From assembly GCA_944385035.1 (NCBI GenBank), contig CALWVV010000004.1, positions 62,001-126,000 on the forward strand: a DNA stretch of 64,000 bases, written 5' to 3'. Shown piece by piece: positions 42,220 to 50,785 of this stretch; positions within the stretch are counted from its first letter, which is position 1; the number at the start of each line of letters is the position of its first letter. Below the pieces are notes generated by a model. That model saw only the letters and a list, made by a program, of their open reading frames with translations, was not told the origin of the DNA and ran no database searches. The position numbers were made by a program, and so were the translations under genes. Source of the stretch: an uncultured Oscillospiraceae bacterium. GTDB lineage: Bacteria > Bacillota > Clostridia > Oscillospirales > Oscillospiraceae.

Positions 42220-43272
42220 TTACAGGCTCTCCTTCCGCTCCTCCAGGGAGGCGTCAATGATCCGCTGGCACAAGGCGGGATAGTCAATGCCCACCGCCGC
42301 CGCCTCCTGGGGCACCAGGCTGGTGGGGGTCATGCCGGGCAGGGTATTGATTTCCAGGAAATAAGGGGTCCCGTCCTGGGTGACGATGAAGTCCGCACGG
42401 GAATAGACCCCCAGGCCCAGAATATGGAACACCTGCAAGGCCGCCTCCCGCAGGCGCGTCTCCCACTCCTGGGGGATCTGAGCGGGACAGACCTCCTGGG
42501 CGGCGCCGGGCTGGTACTTGTTCTCATAGTCGTAAAAGCCCTCTTTGGGGATGATCTCGATGGAAGGCAGGGCCCGGTCCTCCAACAGGGCCACCTGGAT
42601 CTCCCGGCCGGAGACATACTGCTCCAGCACGGTGCGTCCCCCCAGCTTCACGCTCTCCTGAAGGGCGTGCTCCAGCTCCGGCTGGGTTTTGGCGATATAC
42701 ACCCCGATGGAGGAGCCGCTGGCGATGGGCTTTACCACCACGGGAAGCTCTGTGCGCTCCACCAGCTGGGGAATGTTCTCCTGGGTGACGGTGACCGTCT
42801 CCCACCGGGGGGTCATGACCTCACCGGCCACTAGGCGCTTGGTAAGGTCCTTATCCATAGCCATGGCAGAGCCCAGATACCCCGAGCCGGTGTAGGGCAC
42901 GCCCAACAGGTCCAGGGTGGCCTGAATGCGCCCGTCCTCGCCGCAGGAGCCGTGGAGGGCCAGGAATACGATGTCCGCCCCGGCACACAGCTCCAGCACC
43001 CCAGGGCCGATGGCCGACCGGCCGCCGGTTTTCCGCTGGGCCCGGATCTCTCCCAGATCCGGAGCCTGGGGGCTGATGTGACGCAGCTTTTCGGGAATTG
43101 GCTGGCGGTAGAGCTCCTCCCCGGCCACATCCATCCCGTCCAGACCGAAAAACAGATCCACCAGAGCTGCCTGGTGGCCCAGGTCCCGGAGGGCCTGGGC
43201 GATGAGGGCCCCGGAGGACAGAGAGACGTTGCGTTCCGGGCTCAGTCCACCGGCCAAAACCAATATTTTCAT
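42220..43272 (-). CDS. ddl: D-alanine--D-alanine ligase
   Basis: 350 residues, ATP-grasp. LHGSCGEDGRIQATLDLLGVPYTGSG, the omega-loop region EIIPKEGFYDYENKYQPG and the metal site FLEINTLPGMTPTSLVPQEA are intact. A tyrosine (YDYENKY) marks the D-Ala-D-Ala rather than D-Ala-D-Lac type. It is first in the long minus-strand cluster. GAGGTG before ATG 43272. Confidence 0.95.
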   Translation of the reverse strand: MKILVLAGGLSPERNVSLSSGALIAQALRDLGHQAALVDLFFGLDGMDVAGEELYRQPIPEKLRHISPQAPDLGEIRAQRKTGGRSAIGPGVLELCAGADIVFLALHGSCGEDGRIQATLDLLGVPYTGSGYLGSAMAMDKDLTKRLVAGEVMTPRWETVTVTQENIPQLVERTELPVVVKPIASGSSIGVYIAKTQPELEHALQESVKLGGRTVLEQYVSGREIQVALLEDRALPSIEIIPKEGFYDYENKYQPGAAQEVCPAQIPQEWETRLREAALQVFHILGLGVYSRADFIVTQDGTPYFLEINTLPGMTPTSLVPQEAAAVGIDYPALCQRIIDASLEERKESL

Positions 43273-43396
43273 TTCGAAACACCTCGTTTACAACACATGG
43301 GCATACCTATCACATTGTATACACTGGTCAAATATTTTATCACATTTCAAGCCCGTCTACAATGGGGCATGGAAAAATTTTGTCTTCTGCAGGCGT

Positions 43397-43424
43397 AAAA
43401 AAGCCCCGGTCAGAGGACCGGGGC
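43397..43424 (-). terminator. Intrinsic terminator between rnpB/repeat A and ddl
   Basis: GCCCCGGTC (43403-43411) pairs with GACCGGGGC (43416-43424). On the minus strand TTTTTT follows (43397-43402). Confidence 0.85.
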
Positions 43425-43468
43425 AAGGTGAAACAACGATCGGCCGGGCGCCGATCATATGCAGCGGC

Positions 43469-43650
43469 AAAAAGCCCTCCTGCAAGGAGTTTCGCCGCCC
43501 GCAGGCGGCGAAAGAAAGTCTAATCCGTTTTTGGGGCGGCTCTGCCGGCCCCAAAAACCCTTCTCGCAAAAATACCCCCGACCATTTCAAAGAAATCGAG
43601 GGGGGGATTTTTGTGCAGCTCCCTCAAAAAATGGCCGGGCCATTTTTTGA
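43469..43650. repeat. Four-hairpin intergenic repeat, copy A
   Basis: Starts AAAAAGCCCTCCTGCAAGG. Hairpin 1: TTTCGCCGCC/GGCGGCGAAA (43490-43513, loop CGCA). Hairpin 2: GTTTTTGGGGC/GCCCCAAAAAC (43527-43558). Hairpin 3: 43566-43616 with outer GCAAAAAT/ATTTTTGT, inner CCCCC-GAC opposite CGA-GGGGG. Hairpin 4: TCAAAAAATGGC/GCCATTTTTTGA (43624-43650), which probably also terminates rnpB. Confidence 0.85.
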
Positions 43651-43657
43651 AGTAAAT

Positions 43658-44007
43658 GCAAGCAGGCCTGTAAGCCGGGTTCTGTCTTTTAAGACAGCCA
43701 TCTATCTCGACGCGCCGTTGCCGACGCGCTCAAGCCGCCTCCCTGGGACGGCCGGGCCAGCCTATTGTCCCTCCACGGCGTTGCTCCGGATAGAGTTTAC
43801 AGCGATGGGCTGTTCCCAGCCATCGGGTGAGCTCTTACCTCACCTTTCCACCTTTTCCGGCCCGAAGGCCGGTAGTCTATTTCTGTTGCACTTTTCCTAG
43901 GGTCGCCCCCGGCGGGTGTTACCCGTTATCCTTGCCCTGTGGAGCCCGGACTTTCCTCACCGATGGGCCTTTCGCCCCACCGGCGCGGCTGTCCAGCCTG
44001 CTTGCCC
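43658..44007 (-). ncRNA. rnpB: RNase P RNA (type A)
   Basis: About 350 nt on the minus strand. The 5' stem GGGCAAGCAGGC pairs with the 3' end GCCTGCTTGC. Conserved blocks are GAGGAAAGTCCGGGCTC, GTGCAACAGAAATAGAC and ACAGAACCCGGCTTACAG, which is the CRI-CRV core. It cleaves 5' leaders from tRNA precursors with RnpA. A consensus promoter lies directly upstream. Confidence 0.96.
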
Positions 44008-44011
44008 GACC

Positions 44012-44040
44012 ATAATACAGGAAAAAAACGTTTCTGTCAA
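44012..44040 (-). promoter_or_regulatory. rnpB promoter
   Basis: Minus-strand TTGACA (44035-44040) and TATTAT (44012-44017) with a 17-bp spacer. The -35 contains the stop codon of the upstream gene (44037-44039). Confidence 0.88.
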
Positions 44041-44477
44041 ACGGTTTCTTGTGCCGTGCCTCCCCTGAGCCATTTGGACGGGGGCAGCGTGTCCCGGCCC
44101 TGCTCCATCAGCCGCCGGATCCGCTCCATATCCTCCCGTTCCCGGCTCCAGTCTCCGCCAGGGCGCTGAGACGCCGCGGAAGATTGGGACTGGGGCCACT
44201 GGCCTTTCCGCTCCAGCCTGGAGCGGCGCTGGGCCAGCCACTTTTGGGTGTCCCGGCAGATGTTCCCCGCCATAAAGCCGAAGGCAACCTGGGTCTGCTC
44301 CGTCATTTGGGGAAATTCCTCCATGATCTGGGTCATGTCCGCCTGCTCCTCCCGGCTCAGCCTCTGGGCATAGACGTAAAGCGCCGTGAGCAGCCACCCC
44401 CGCTGCTCTGGAGGCAGGGTCATTAAAACCGGATAATTGTCCAGGTAAAGTAAGAAACTGTTTTTTTGATTTTCCAT
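44037..44477 (-). CDS. DUF6291-like protein
   Basis: 146 residues. The N-terminus SFLLYLDNYPVLMTLPPEQRGWLLTAL and a following QTQVAFGFMAGNICRDTQKWL resemble a small family found in clostridial chromosomes and phages, sometimes near DnaD-type primosome proteins. The C-terminal half is polar and low in structure. No catalytic motif. AAGGAGGGAG precedes ATG 44477. Its 3' end is fused with the rnpB promoter. Confidence 0.65.
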   Translation of the reverse strand: MENQKNSFLLYLDNYPVLMTLPPEQRGWLLTALYVYAQRLSREEQADMTQIMEEFPQMTEQTQVAFGFMAGNICRDTQKWLAQRRSRLERKGQWPQSQSSAASQRPGGDWSREREDMERIRRLMEQGRDTLPPSKWLRGGTAQETV

Positions 44478-44540
44478 AAAACTCCCTCCTTACCTCTGGC
44501 GGCCATGTGTGCTTTGTTGCATGTTTTCGTACACCGAAGG

Positions 44541-44620
44541 GAGATGGTAACGGTTACCGTTACGGAAATAGAAATGGTAATGGTCTCTGTCTCTGTTATA
44601 GTTATAGTAGTGTAAAAGCT
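44541..44620. other. Gene-free stretch with short direct and inverted repeats
   Basis: Within 44478-44789 (no gene supported) are a palindrome GGTAACGGTTACC (44546-44558), short ATGGTAA repeats, CTCTGTCTCTGT and two tandem TTATAG copies. They may be operators for the divergent genes on each side. A 69-codon open frame here has no ribosome site and reads as low-complexity. Confidence 0.4.
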
Positions 44621-44789
44621 AGTTTTGAATACTGTTATGTAAACCGTGCCCTCTTCCGGTGGGCGAAACAGGGAGAGAAAAAATATTTTAAAAAAATTTT
44701 AGGAAGGGTGCAATAAAACCCAGCCCTCCCGCATTGTACAGTCAGAACGGCAAACAAAACAGCCGAATGAAGAAAGAGAGGAATCATTT

Positions 44790-45530
44790 ATGAAGAAGTC
44801 TTACATCGCCGCCGCCCTGGCCCTCACCGGATGCATGGTAGTGGGCGCCGCCGCAGTCAGCCAGCCCCAGAACGTGGTCGCCACCTTCCGTCCCGACATT
44901 ACCCTGGAAGTCAACGGCACCGCCTACAACGTCCGGGATACCAACGGCAACCTGGTCTCTCCCCTCATCTACAACGGTACCACCTACCTGCCCCTGTCCT
45001 CCCTGGGACAGCTACTGGACGTAGATGTGAGCTGGGATGCCGCCACCAGCACCGTGGTCGTCCATGACGCGGACACCGCCTCCACCCTCATCGGCGAGGC
45101 CAAGGCCAAGGAGATCGCCCTGAACCACGCCAATGTCTCCAGCAGCAAAGCCTCCTTCCGTCCGGTCAAGCTGGACTGGGAGAACGGCCGTCAGGTCTAT
45201 GAGGTAGAGTTCTACTCCGGAAACAAGGAGTATGATTACGAAATTGACGCCGCCTCCGGGGCCATCCGCAGCTACGACCACGACATTGAGAACTACACCA
45301 TCCCCTCCACCGGCACCTCCCAGAGTGGGAACTATATCTCCCGGGAAAAGGCCCAGCAGTTGGCCCAGGGCAAAGCACCCAACGCCACTCTCGTCAAGCT
45401 GGAGTTCGACTATGACGACGGCCGGGCCATCTACGAGGGAGAGCTCCGGGACGGACGCACCGAGTATGACTTTGAGATCGACGCCGTCACCGGCAGCTTT
45501 ATCAAGTGGGAGCAGGATTGGGACGACTAA
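44790..45530 (+). CDS. Lipoprotein with stalk domain and two PepSY domains
   Basis: 246 residues. A short signal with lipobox LTGC (Cys15) puts it outside the cell. A copper-amine-oxidase-like stalk domain (about 30-90: VNGTAYNVRDTNGNLVSPLIYNGTTYLPL) is followed by two PepSY repeats (about 100-170 and 180-245), each with KLDWENGRQVYEVEF or KLEFDYDDGRAIYEGEL and a DAxxG end. PepSY proteins often restrain proteases in the wall. It is very acidic at the C-terminus. AGAGAGG precedes ATG 44790. Confidence 0.85.
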   Translation: MKKSYIAAALALTGCMVVGAAAVSQPQNVVATFRPDITLEVNGTAYNVRDTNGNLVSPLIYNGTTYLPLSSLGQLLDVDVSWDAATSTVVVHDADTASTLIGEAKAKEIALNHANVSSSKASFRPVKLDWENGRQVYEVEFYSGNKEYDYEIDAASGAIRSYDHDIENYTIPSTGTSQSGNYISREKAQQLAQGKAPNATLVKLEFDYDDGRAIYEGELRDGRTEYDFEIDAVTGSFIKWEQDWDD

Positions 45531-45624
45531 GGCTCAATCAAGTGGCAAGGAACAGAGCAAAAAAGCAAGGGTAACATCAAGTTTTGTATAAAGTTCTTTG
45601 CCTAGCTTTCTTTCAAGAAAGCGG

Positions 45625-45657
45625 AAAGGCCCCCGCCGAGACCGGCGGGGGCCTTTT
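45625..45657 (+). terminator. Intrinsic terminator of the stalk/PepSY gene
   Basis: AAAGGCCCCCGCCG (45625-45638) pairs with CGGCGGGGGCCTTTT (45643-45657). Repeat copy B starts at the next base. Confidence 0.88.
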
Positions 45658-45836
45658 AAGCCCTCCTGCAAGGAGTTTCGCCGCCGCAGCGGCGAAATCA
45701 AAGGAAAGCCATGTTTGGGGCGGCTTTGCCGACCCCAAACATTCTTCTCGCAAAAATTCCCCCGACCATTTCAAAGAAATGGAGGGGGGATTTTTGTGTC
45801 ATCTCTCTCAAAAAAGAGGCTCCGCCTCTTTTTTGA
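45658..45836. repeat. Four-hairpin intergenic repeat, copy B
   Basis: Hairpin 1: TTTCGCCGC/GCGGCGAAA (45676-45697, loop CGCA), one base pair shorter on both arms than copy A. Hairpin 2: TGTTTGGGG.../CCCCAAACA around 45713-45741. Hairpin 3: outer GCAAAAAT/ATTTTTGTG with CCCCC-GAC opposite GGA-GGGGG. Hairpin 4: TCAAAAAAGAGGC/GCCTCTTTTTTGA, ending two bases before the yebC stop. Confidence 0.85.
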
Positions 45837-45838
45837 AC

Positions 45839-46567
45839 TCAGTCCTGCTCCCAGTTGTGATAGACGTTCTGCACGTCGTCGTTCTCTTCCAGCAGGTCGA
45901 TGAGCTTCTCCATGTTCTTGATGTCGCCCTCATCGGTGAGCTTCACATAGTTCTGGGGGACCATCTGCACGCCGGCCTCCAGGAAGGTGTAGCCCTTCTG
46001 CTCTAGGGCCTCAGTGACGGCGGAGAAGGCGTCGGGATCGGTGTAGACCTCAAAGACCTCGTCGTCGGCCTGCATATCGTCTGCACCGGCCTCCAGAGCG
46101 TCCATCATCACGGTGTCCTCGTCCAGATCCTCGCTGTCCAGCACGATGACGCCCTTGCGGTCAAAGCTCCAGGACACGCAGCCGGTGGCGCCCAGGCCCT
46201 TGCCGTACTTGTCCAGCAGGTGGCGCACCTCAGGAGCGGTGCGGTTGCGGTTGTCGGTCAGAGCCTCCACGATGACGGCCACGCCGTTGGGGCCGTAGCC
46301 CTCGTAGACCACGCTCTCGAAGTTGTCGGTGTTGCCGGAACCCAGCGCCTTGTCGATGGTGCGCTTGATGTTGTCGTTGGGCATGTTGGCCGCCTTGGCC
46401 TTGGCGATAACGGTGGCCAGGCGGGAGTTGTTGGCAGGATCGCCGCTGCCGCCGGTCTTGACGGCCACGATCATCTCACGGGCGATCTTGGTAAAAATCT
46501 GGGAGCGCTTTGCATCCGCCGCGCCCTTCGTCTTTTGTATATTGTGCCACTTGGAATGTCCGGACAT
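45839..46567 (-). CDS. YebC/PmpR-family DNA/ribosome-associated regulator
   Basis: 242 residues. The invariant N-terminus MSGHSKWHNIQKTKGAADAK and motifs ARDNMPNDNIKR-like (ANMPNDNIKRTIDKALG), YEGYGPNGVAVIVEALTDN and FDRKGVI define the family. Members were described as transcription regulators and more recently as factors helping translation of proline runs. ATG 46567 is chosen on the conserved N-terminus. A terminator-like hairpin (repeat B) follows. Confidence 0.95.
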   Translation of the reverse strand: MSGHSKWHNIQKTKGAADAKRSQIFTKIAREMIVAVKTGGSGDPANNSRLATVIAKAKAANMPNDNIKRTIDKALGSGNTDNFESVVYEGYGPNGVAVIVEALTDNRNRTAPEVRHLLDKYGKGLGATGCVSWSFDRKGVIVLDSEDLDEDTVMMDALEAGADDMQADDEVFEVYTDPDAFSAVTEALEQKGYTFLEAGVQMVPQNYVKLTDEGDIKNMEKLIDLLEENDDVQNVYHNWEQD

Positions 46568-46676
46568 GAAAATCTTCCCTTCTTGTTTGATCAAATCAAA
46601 AGCGCAAACATTATATCACTCCCAGGTGGCCTTTGCAAGCCCATCTGGGGGGATTTTTGCCGATTTCCGGGGATTT

Positions 46677-47249
46677 TCAGCCCAGAGCCTCCTCAATGGC
46701 GTCCTCTTCCTCCTGCATGGCCCGCAGGGTCAGCTCCAGCAGCTTGTCCAGCTCCCAGCCCAGAAGCTCCGCCCCCTGGGCGATCACGTCACGGGAACAG
46801 CCGGCGGCAAACTTCTTGTCCTTGAACTTCTTTTTCAGGGACTTGAGCTCCATATCCTTGGTGCTTTTGGACGGGCGCATAAGGGCGGCGGCCCCAATGA
46901 GGCCGGTGAGCTCGTCGGCGGCAAAGAGGACCTTTTCCATCTCGTGCTCGGGCTTGATGTCCACGCAGTGGCCCCAGCCGTGGCAGGCCACCGCCCGGAT
47001 GAGGCGCTCCTCCGCCCCGGCGCCTTTCAGCAGCTCCTGGCACTTGACGCAGTGCTCCTCGGGCCACTGTTCAAAGTCCACGTCGTGGAGAAGGCCCACC
47101 AGGGACCAGAATGCCGCCTCGTCCCCATAGCCCAGTTCACGGGCATACCACCCCATCACATGCTCCACGGTCACCCCGTGGCGCAGGTGGAAGGGCTCCT
47201 TGTTATATTCCTTCAGCAGCTCCCAGGCCCGGGACCGATCCATTGCCAT
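46677..47249 (-). CDS. HD-domain hydrolase
   Basis: 190 residues. HD motif in GLLHDVDFEQWPEEH (about 50), an upstream H in LRHGVTVEHV, and a second helix HGWGHCVDIKPEHEMEKVLFAADELTG with the distal Asp. Related proteins include predicted nucleotidyl phosphohydrolases; the substrate is unknown. ATG 47249 has AGAGGTG 6 bases upstream; ATG 47243 is possible. Confidence 0.82.
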   Translation of the reverse strand: MAMDRSRAWELLKEYNKEPFHLRHGVTVEHVMGWYARELGYGDEAAFWSLVGLLHDVDFEQWPEEHCVKCQELLKGAGAEERLIRAVACHGWGHCVDIKPEHEMEKVLFAADELTGLIGAAALMRPSKSTKDMELKSLKKKFKDKKFAAGCSRDVIAQGAELLGWELDKLLELTLRAMQEEEDAIEEALG

Positions 47250-47310
47250 TTGAAACACCTCTTATATTTTTCTTCCGGTCCGGCACCCCCGGACCGCCTC
47301 TGGAAATAAG

Positions 47311-47332
47311 TTCGCCGCCCGCAGGCGGCGAA
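47311..47332. repeat. Isolated hairpin-1 fragment of the four-hairpin repeat
   Basis: TTCGCCGCC, loop CGCA, GGCGGCGAA. It is identical to hairpin 1 of copy A, without the other three modules. Confidence 0.6.
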
Positions 47333-47353
47333 ACGCAAGAAAACCGGAACGGC

Positions 47354-48187
47354 TCAGTACGCGATGACGACCCCGCCGTCATAGGCATAGACGGTGGTGA
47401 TGCCCTTGGCATCCACAATGATCACCTCAGACAGCTGGCACTTTTCCTCCAGCATCTTCTTCACCTGGAAGGCCCGCTCCAGGCAGTTGCAGTGGCTGAG
47501 GATCAATTTGCGGCCCTTGTGCTCGGGGTCAGAGGCCACCTTGTCCACCATCTTGCCCAAGGCCTGCTTGATGGTCAGGGCCTGGCCCAGCTTGCAGATC
47601 TCTCCCTCGGGGGTGGCGCCCATAAAGAGCTTGATTTTCAGCGCCCCGGTGACCACCGCCTGCAGGCGGGTCAGCCGCCCGTTCTTGCGCAGGTTTTCCA
47701 GCGACTCCAGCACAAACAGGGTCTGCATCTTATAGATGAACTGCTCTACTTCCCGCACCACATGCTTAAAGGCCATGCCCGAGGAAGCCAGCTCCCGGAT
47801 CTTCAGGGCCACCAGCACCTCGCCGGAGGCGGCGGAGCAGGAGTTGAACACATGGACGTTCACCTGGGGCTCGTCCTCCTCCAGCATCATCCGGGCCTGC
47901 TCGGCGCTGTTATGGGAGCCGCTGAGCAGGGCGGACAGGGTGACCACATAGACGTCGTCCACCCCCTGGTAGGCGTCCAGATATGCCTGGGGAGAGGGGC
48001 AGGAGGTGGACGGGGCGTGCTCGCTGTGGTGCATGGCCCACAGCAAATCGGCCTGGTCAAAGGTCTCGTCGTCCACAAAGGTGCTCTCATCCACCCGGAT
48101 GGTCAGAGGGACTTTTACAAAGCAGGGATCCTGCAGCATCTGGGGGGTGAGGTCGCAGCAGCTGTCCACTACAATTTTAAAACTCAT
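47354..48187 (-). CDS. DegV-family fatty-acid-binding protein
   Basis: 277 residues. DegV fold: N-terminal KIVVDSCCDLTPQML with the lipid-contact Ser/Thr region, VPLTIRVDESTFVDD, and TSCPSPQAYLDAYQ. The second domain has RLTRLQAVVTGALKIKLFMGA. DegV/FakB proteins present fatty acids to a FakA kinase, absent from this window. ATG 48187 has GGAG 9 bases upstream, better placed than 48196. Confidence 0.88.
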   Translation of the reverse strand: MSFKIVVDSCCDLTPQMLQDPCFVKVPLTIRVDESTFVDDETFDQADLLWAMHHSEHAPSTSCPSPQAYLDAYQGVDDVYVVTLSALLSGSHNSAEQARMMLEEDEPQVNVHVFNSCSAASGEVLVALKIRELASSGMAFKHVVREVEQFIYKMQTLFVLESLENLRKNGRLTRLQAVVTGALKIKLFMGATPEGEICKLGQALTIKQALGKMVDKVASDPEHKGRKLILSHCNCLERAFQVKKMLEEKCQLSEVIIVDAKGITTVYAYDGGVVIAY

Positions 48188-48269
48188 GTGTTCCATCTCC
48201 AGACATAATCTTAAAAATTATATTCGTGTAAATAGTTTACCATAGTCCGGCGGGAAAGTAAAGGGGAAA

Positions 48270-49040
48270 TCAGTCCTCTCCCCCGCCCGCTTCGGCCTGC
48301 AGCTCCGCCTCCAGCTCCTGAAGGAGCTTGCGGTCGGCTTTGGAAGTGAGGTCCAGCTTTTCGTAGAGGTCGGGGCGGCGCTGGCGGGTACGGAGGATGG
48401 ACTGCTTGCGCCGCCACTGGTCCACCTTGGCGTGGTTGCCCGAGAGCAGAATGGGCGGCACCGCCCGGCCGTGCCACACCTCCGGCCGGGAGTACTGGGG
48501 GGCCTCCAGCATGCCGTTCCAGTGGCTCTCATTTTCATAGCAGGAGGGGTCGGACAGCACTCCGGGCACCAGACGGCACACCGCGTCGGCCACGGCCATG
48601 GCGGGGATCTCTCCCCCGGTCATCACAAAGTCTCCCAGGGAGATCTCCTCGTCCACGCACTCCTCAATAAAGCGCTCGTCAATGCCCTCGTAGTGGCCGC
48701 ACACCAGGATGAGCCGGTCATAGTCCGCCTTCAGCCGCCGGGCGTCACTCTGGGTGAAGGTCTTGCCCGCGGGAGACATGTAGATGGTATGCACCCGCTC
48801 CCCCGCCTCATTGCAGATGTGCTCCCAGCACCGAAAGAGCGGGTCGGCCTGCATCACCGCACCCCGGCCCCCGCCGTAGGGGTAGTCGTCCACCTGCTTT
48901 TGCTTATTGACCGTGTAGTCCCGGATCTGGTGGCACTCGATGCGGATATAGCCCCGCTCCTGCCCCCGGCCCAAAATGGACTCGCACAGCATATCTCCCA
49001 CCACATCGGGAAATAATGTCATAATGTCAATGCGATACAT
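48270..49040 (-). CDS. trmD: tRNA (guanine37-N1)-methyltransferase
   Basis: 256 residues, SPOUT trefoil-knot methyltransferase. MYRIDIMTLFPDVV start, DYPYGGGRGAVMQADPL, LVCGHYEGIDERFIE and DEEISLGDFVMTGGE form the SAM-binding knot. It methylates G37 and prevents frameshifting. The usual rpsP-rimM-trmD-rplS neighbours are not visible, so it stands alone here. Confidence 0.96.
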   Translation of the reverse strand: MYRIDIMTLFPDVVGDMLCESILGRGQERGYIRIECHQIRDYTVNKQKQVDDYPYGGGRGAVMQADPLFRCWEHICNEAGERVHTIYMSPAGKTFTQSDARRLKADYDRLILVCGHYEGIDERFIEECVDEEISLGDFVMTGGEIPAMAVADAVCRLVPGVLSDPSCYENESHWNGMLEAPQYSRPEVWHGRAVPPILLSGNHAKVDQWRRKQSILRTRQRRPDLYEKLDLTSKADRKLLQELEAELQAEAGGGED

Positions 49041-49174
49041 CCTGCTTCATTCCTTTTTTGTTTACTAAGCGTCGCTATATTATACGAAATTTTCCGCCGG
49101 TTTTCAACGAGGTTTTCCAAAGTGAAGAAATTTCTTCTTTTCGGAAAAAAATCCTCCCCCTCTTCCCCAATTTG

Positions 49175-49183
49175 TGATATGAT
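49175..49183 (+). promoter_or_regulatory. Extended -10 promoter of the flavoprotein gene
   Basis: TGA followed directly by TATGAT (49178-49183), 42 bases before the start codon, without a clear -35. Confidence 0.4.
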
Positions 49184-49224
49184 GAGGGATGGTAAAAAAC
49201 CATCGGAAAGAGAGGTCATAATAG

Positions 49225-50580
49225 ATGTATTGTATCCGCAAGGTCACCGAAGATCTCCTCTGGATCGGCGGCAACGACCGGCAGTCCCCCGTTTTTGAGG
49301 CTGCCCACCCCGTGCCTCGGGGCATGTCCTACAACGCATACCTGCTGCTGGATGAAAAGACCGTCCTGTTTGACACCGTGGACCGGGCCGTCCAGACCCA
49401 GTTCTTCGAAAACCTGGACCACGCCCTCGGGGGCCGGAAGCTGGACTATGTGGTGGTCCACCACATGGAGCCCGACCACGCCGCCACCCTGGGCGATCTG
49501 CTCATCCGCCACCCGGAGACGAAGATCGTCTGCAACGGCAAGGCGGTGAATCTGATCCGCCAGTTCCACTGCACCGACCCCAGCGGCGCCGTGCTGGTGG
49601 GCGAGGGGGACACCCTGTGCACCGGCCGGCACAACTTCACCTTTGTCTCCGCCCCCATGGTCCACTGGCCCGAGGTGGTGGTGAGCTATGACTCCACCGA
49701 CAAGATCCTCTTCTCCGCCGACGCCTTCGGCACCTTCGGCGCCCTCAACGGCTACCTCTTTGCCGACGAGGTGGACTTTGCGCGGGACTGGATGGATGAG
49801 GCCCGGCGCTACTACACCAACATCGTGGGCAAGTACGGCCCCCAGGTCCAGGCCCTGCTGAAGAAGGCCGCCGCCCTGGACATCCAGATGATCTGCCCCC
49901 TCCACGGTCCCGTGTGGCGTAAGGACTTCTCCCTCATCCTGGACAAGTACGCCAAGTGGGCCGCCTATGAGCCTGAGGTCAAGGGCGTGCTCATCCCCTT
50001 CGCCTCCATCTACGGCGGCACCGAGACCGCCGCCAACATCCTGGCCTGCCGCCTGGCGGAGCTGGGGGTGAAGGTGGAGATGTACGATGTGTCCGTCACC
50101 CACTACTCCTATGTCCTGGCCGAGTGCTTCAAATATAGCCACATCGTCTTTGCGGCTCCCACCTTCAATAACGGCCTGTTTGACACCATGGAGCACCTCA
50201 TGCGGGACCTGTGCCACCACAACTTCCAGAACCGCACTGTGGCCCTCATTCAGAACGGCTCCTGGGCCCCTGCCAGCGGCAAGCTGATGAGCGAGCTACT
50301 GTGCCAGATGAAGAACATGGAGCTGCTGGAGGCCCCCGTCACCCTGAAGTCCGCTCTGGCCCCCGGCCAGGAGCAGGAGCTGGAGGCCCTGGCCCAGGTT
50401 CTGGCGGCCTCCGTCAAGGGAGAGGAGCCTTCCCCCGCCCAGGAGGAAGCCCCCCAGGACAAGCCCCGGGGCTTTGTGTGCAAGATCTGCGGCTTCATCT
50501 ATGAGAGCGACACCCTGCCCGAGGACTTTGTCTGCCCCATCTGCCGCCGTCCCGCCAGCGACTTTGAGCCGCTGAGCTGA
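49225..50580 (+). CDS. FprA A-type flavoprotein fused to rubredoxin
   Basis: 451 residues. A beta-lactamase-like diiron domain (about 1-245: [12 protein letters not shown]-x-E-x-D-H) is followed by a flavodoxin FMN domain (about 250-395: [20 protein letters not shown]) and a C-terminal rubredoxin module (about 411-451: [10 protein letters not shown] and [11 protein letters not shown]). Such enzymes reduce O2 to water or NO to N2O in anaerobes. The built-in rubredoxin supplies electrons, as in some clostridial Fpr proteins. A Glu-rich linker ([11 protein letters not shown]) precedes it. It is followed 25 bp later by a free rubredoxin gene. Confidence 0.93.
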   Translation: MYCIRKVTEDLLWIGGNDRQSPVFEAAHPVPRGMSYNAYLLLDEKTVLFDTVDRAVQTQFFENLDHALGGRKLDYVVVHHMEPDHAATLGDLLIRHPETKIVCNGKAVNLIRQFHCTDPSGAVLVGEGDTLCTGRHNFTFVSAPMVHWPEVVVSYDSTDKILFSADAFGTFGALNGYLFADEVDFARDWMDEARRYYTNIVGKYGPQVQALLKKAAALDIQMICPLHGPVWRKDFSLILDKYAKWAAYEPEVKGVLIPFASIYGGTETAANILACRLAELGVKVEMYDVSVTHYSYVLAECFKYSHIVFAAPTFNNGLFDTMEHLMRDLCHHNFQNRTVALIQNGSWAPASGKLMSELLCQMKNMELLEAPVTLKSALAPGQEQELEALAQVLAASVKGEEPSPAQEEAPQDKPRGFVCKICGFIYESDTLPEDFVCPICRRPASDFEPLS

Positions 50581-50605
50581 AATTTATCAGAAAGGAGCGA
50601 TAGCC

Positions 50606-50728
50606 ATGAAACTGGTCTGCGATCTGTGCGGCTTCATCTACGATGAGGCCGTGGAGGGCCCCATGCCCGACGACTACGTCTGCCCCCTGTGCGGCGCCGA
50701 CAAGAGCCACTTTGCCCCTGAGCAGTAA
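50606..50728 (+). CDS. Short rubredoxin-like protein
   Basis: 40 residues ([15 protein letters not shown] through [15 protein letters not shown]). The four iron-binding cysteines form CDLC and CPLC. It is about ten residues shorter than classic rubredoxin because the loop between the pairs is compact. AAAGGAG sits 8 bases before ATG 50606. It shares a transcript with the flavoprotein gene and is probably its electron donor or a separate carrier. A terminator follows. Confidence 0.88.
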   Translation: MKLVCDLCGFIYDEAVEGPMPDDYVCPLCGADKSHFAPEQ

Positions 50729-50740
50729 GAACCCCATCAA

Positions 50741-50772
50741 AAAACCGCCGGAGGATGTCCTCCGGCGGTTTT
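50741..50772. terminator. Bidirectional terminator
   Basis: AAAACCGCCGGAGGA (50741-50755) pairs with TCCTCCGGCGGTTTT (50758-50772), between convergent genes. Confidence 0.92.
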
Positions 50773-50785
50773 CTATGATAAAGCC

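Noticed and set aside
44507-44716. A 69-codon frame in the gene-free region
   Set aside because: No ribosome site, repeated YG/NG composition arising from simple repeats, no likeness to a known family.
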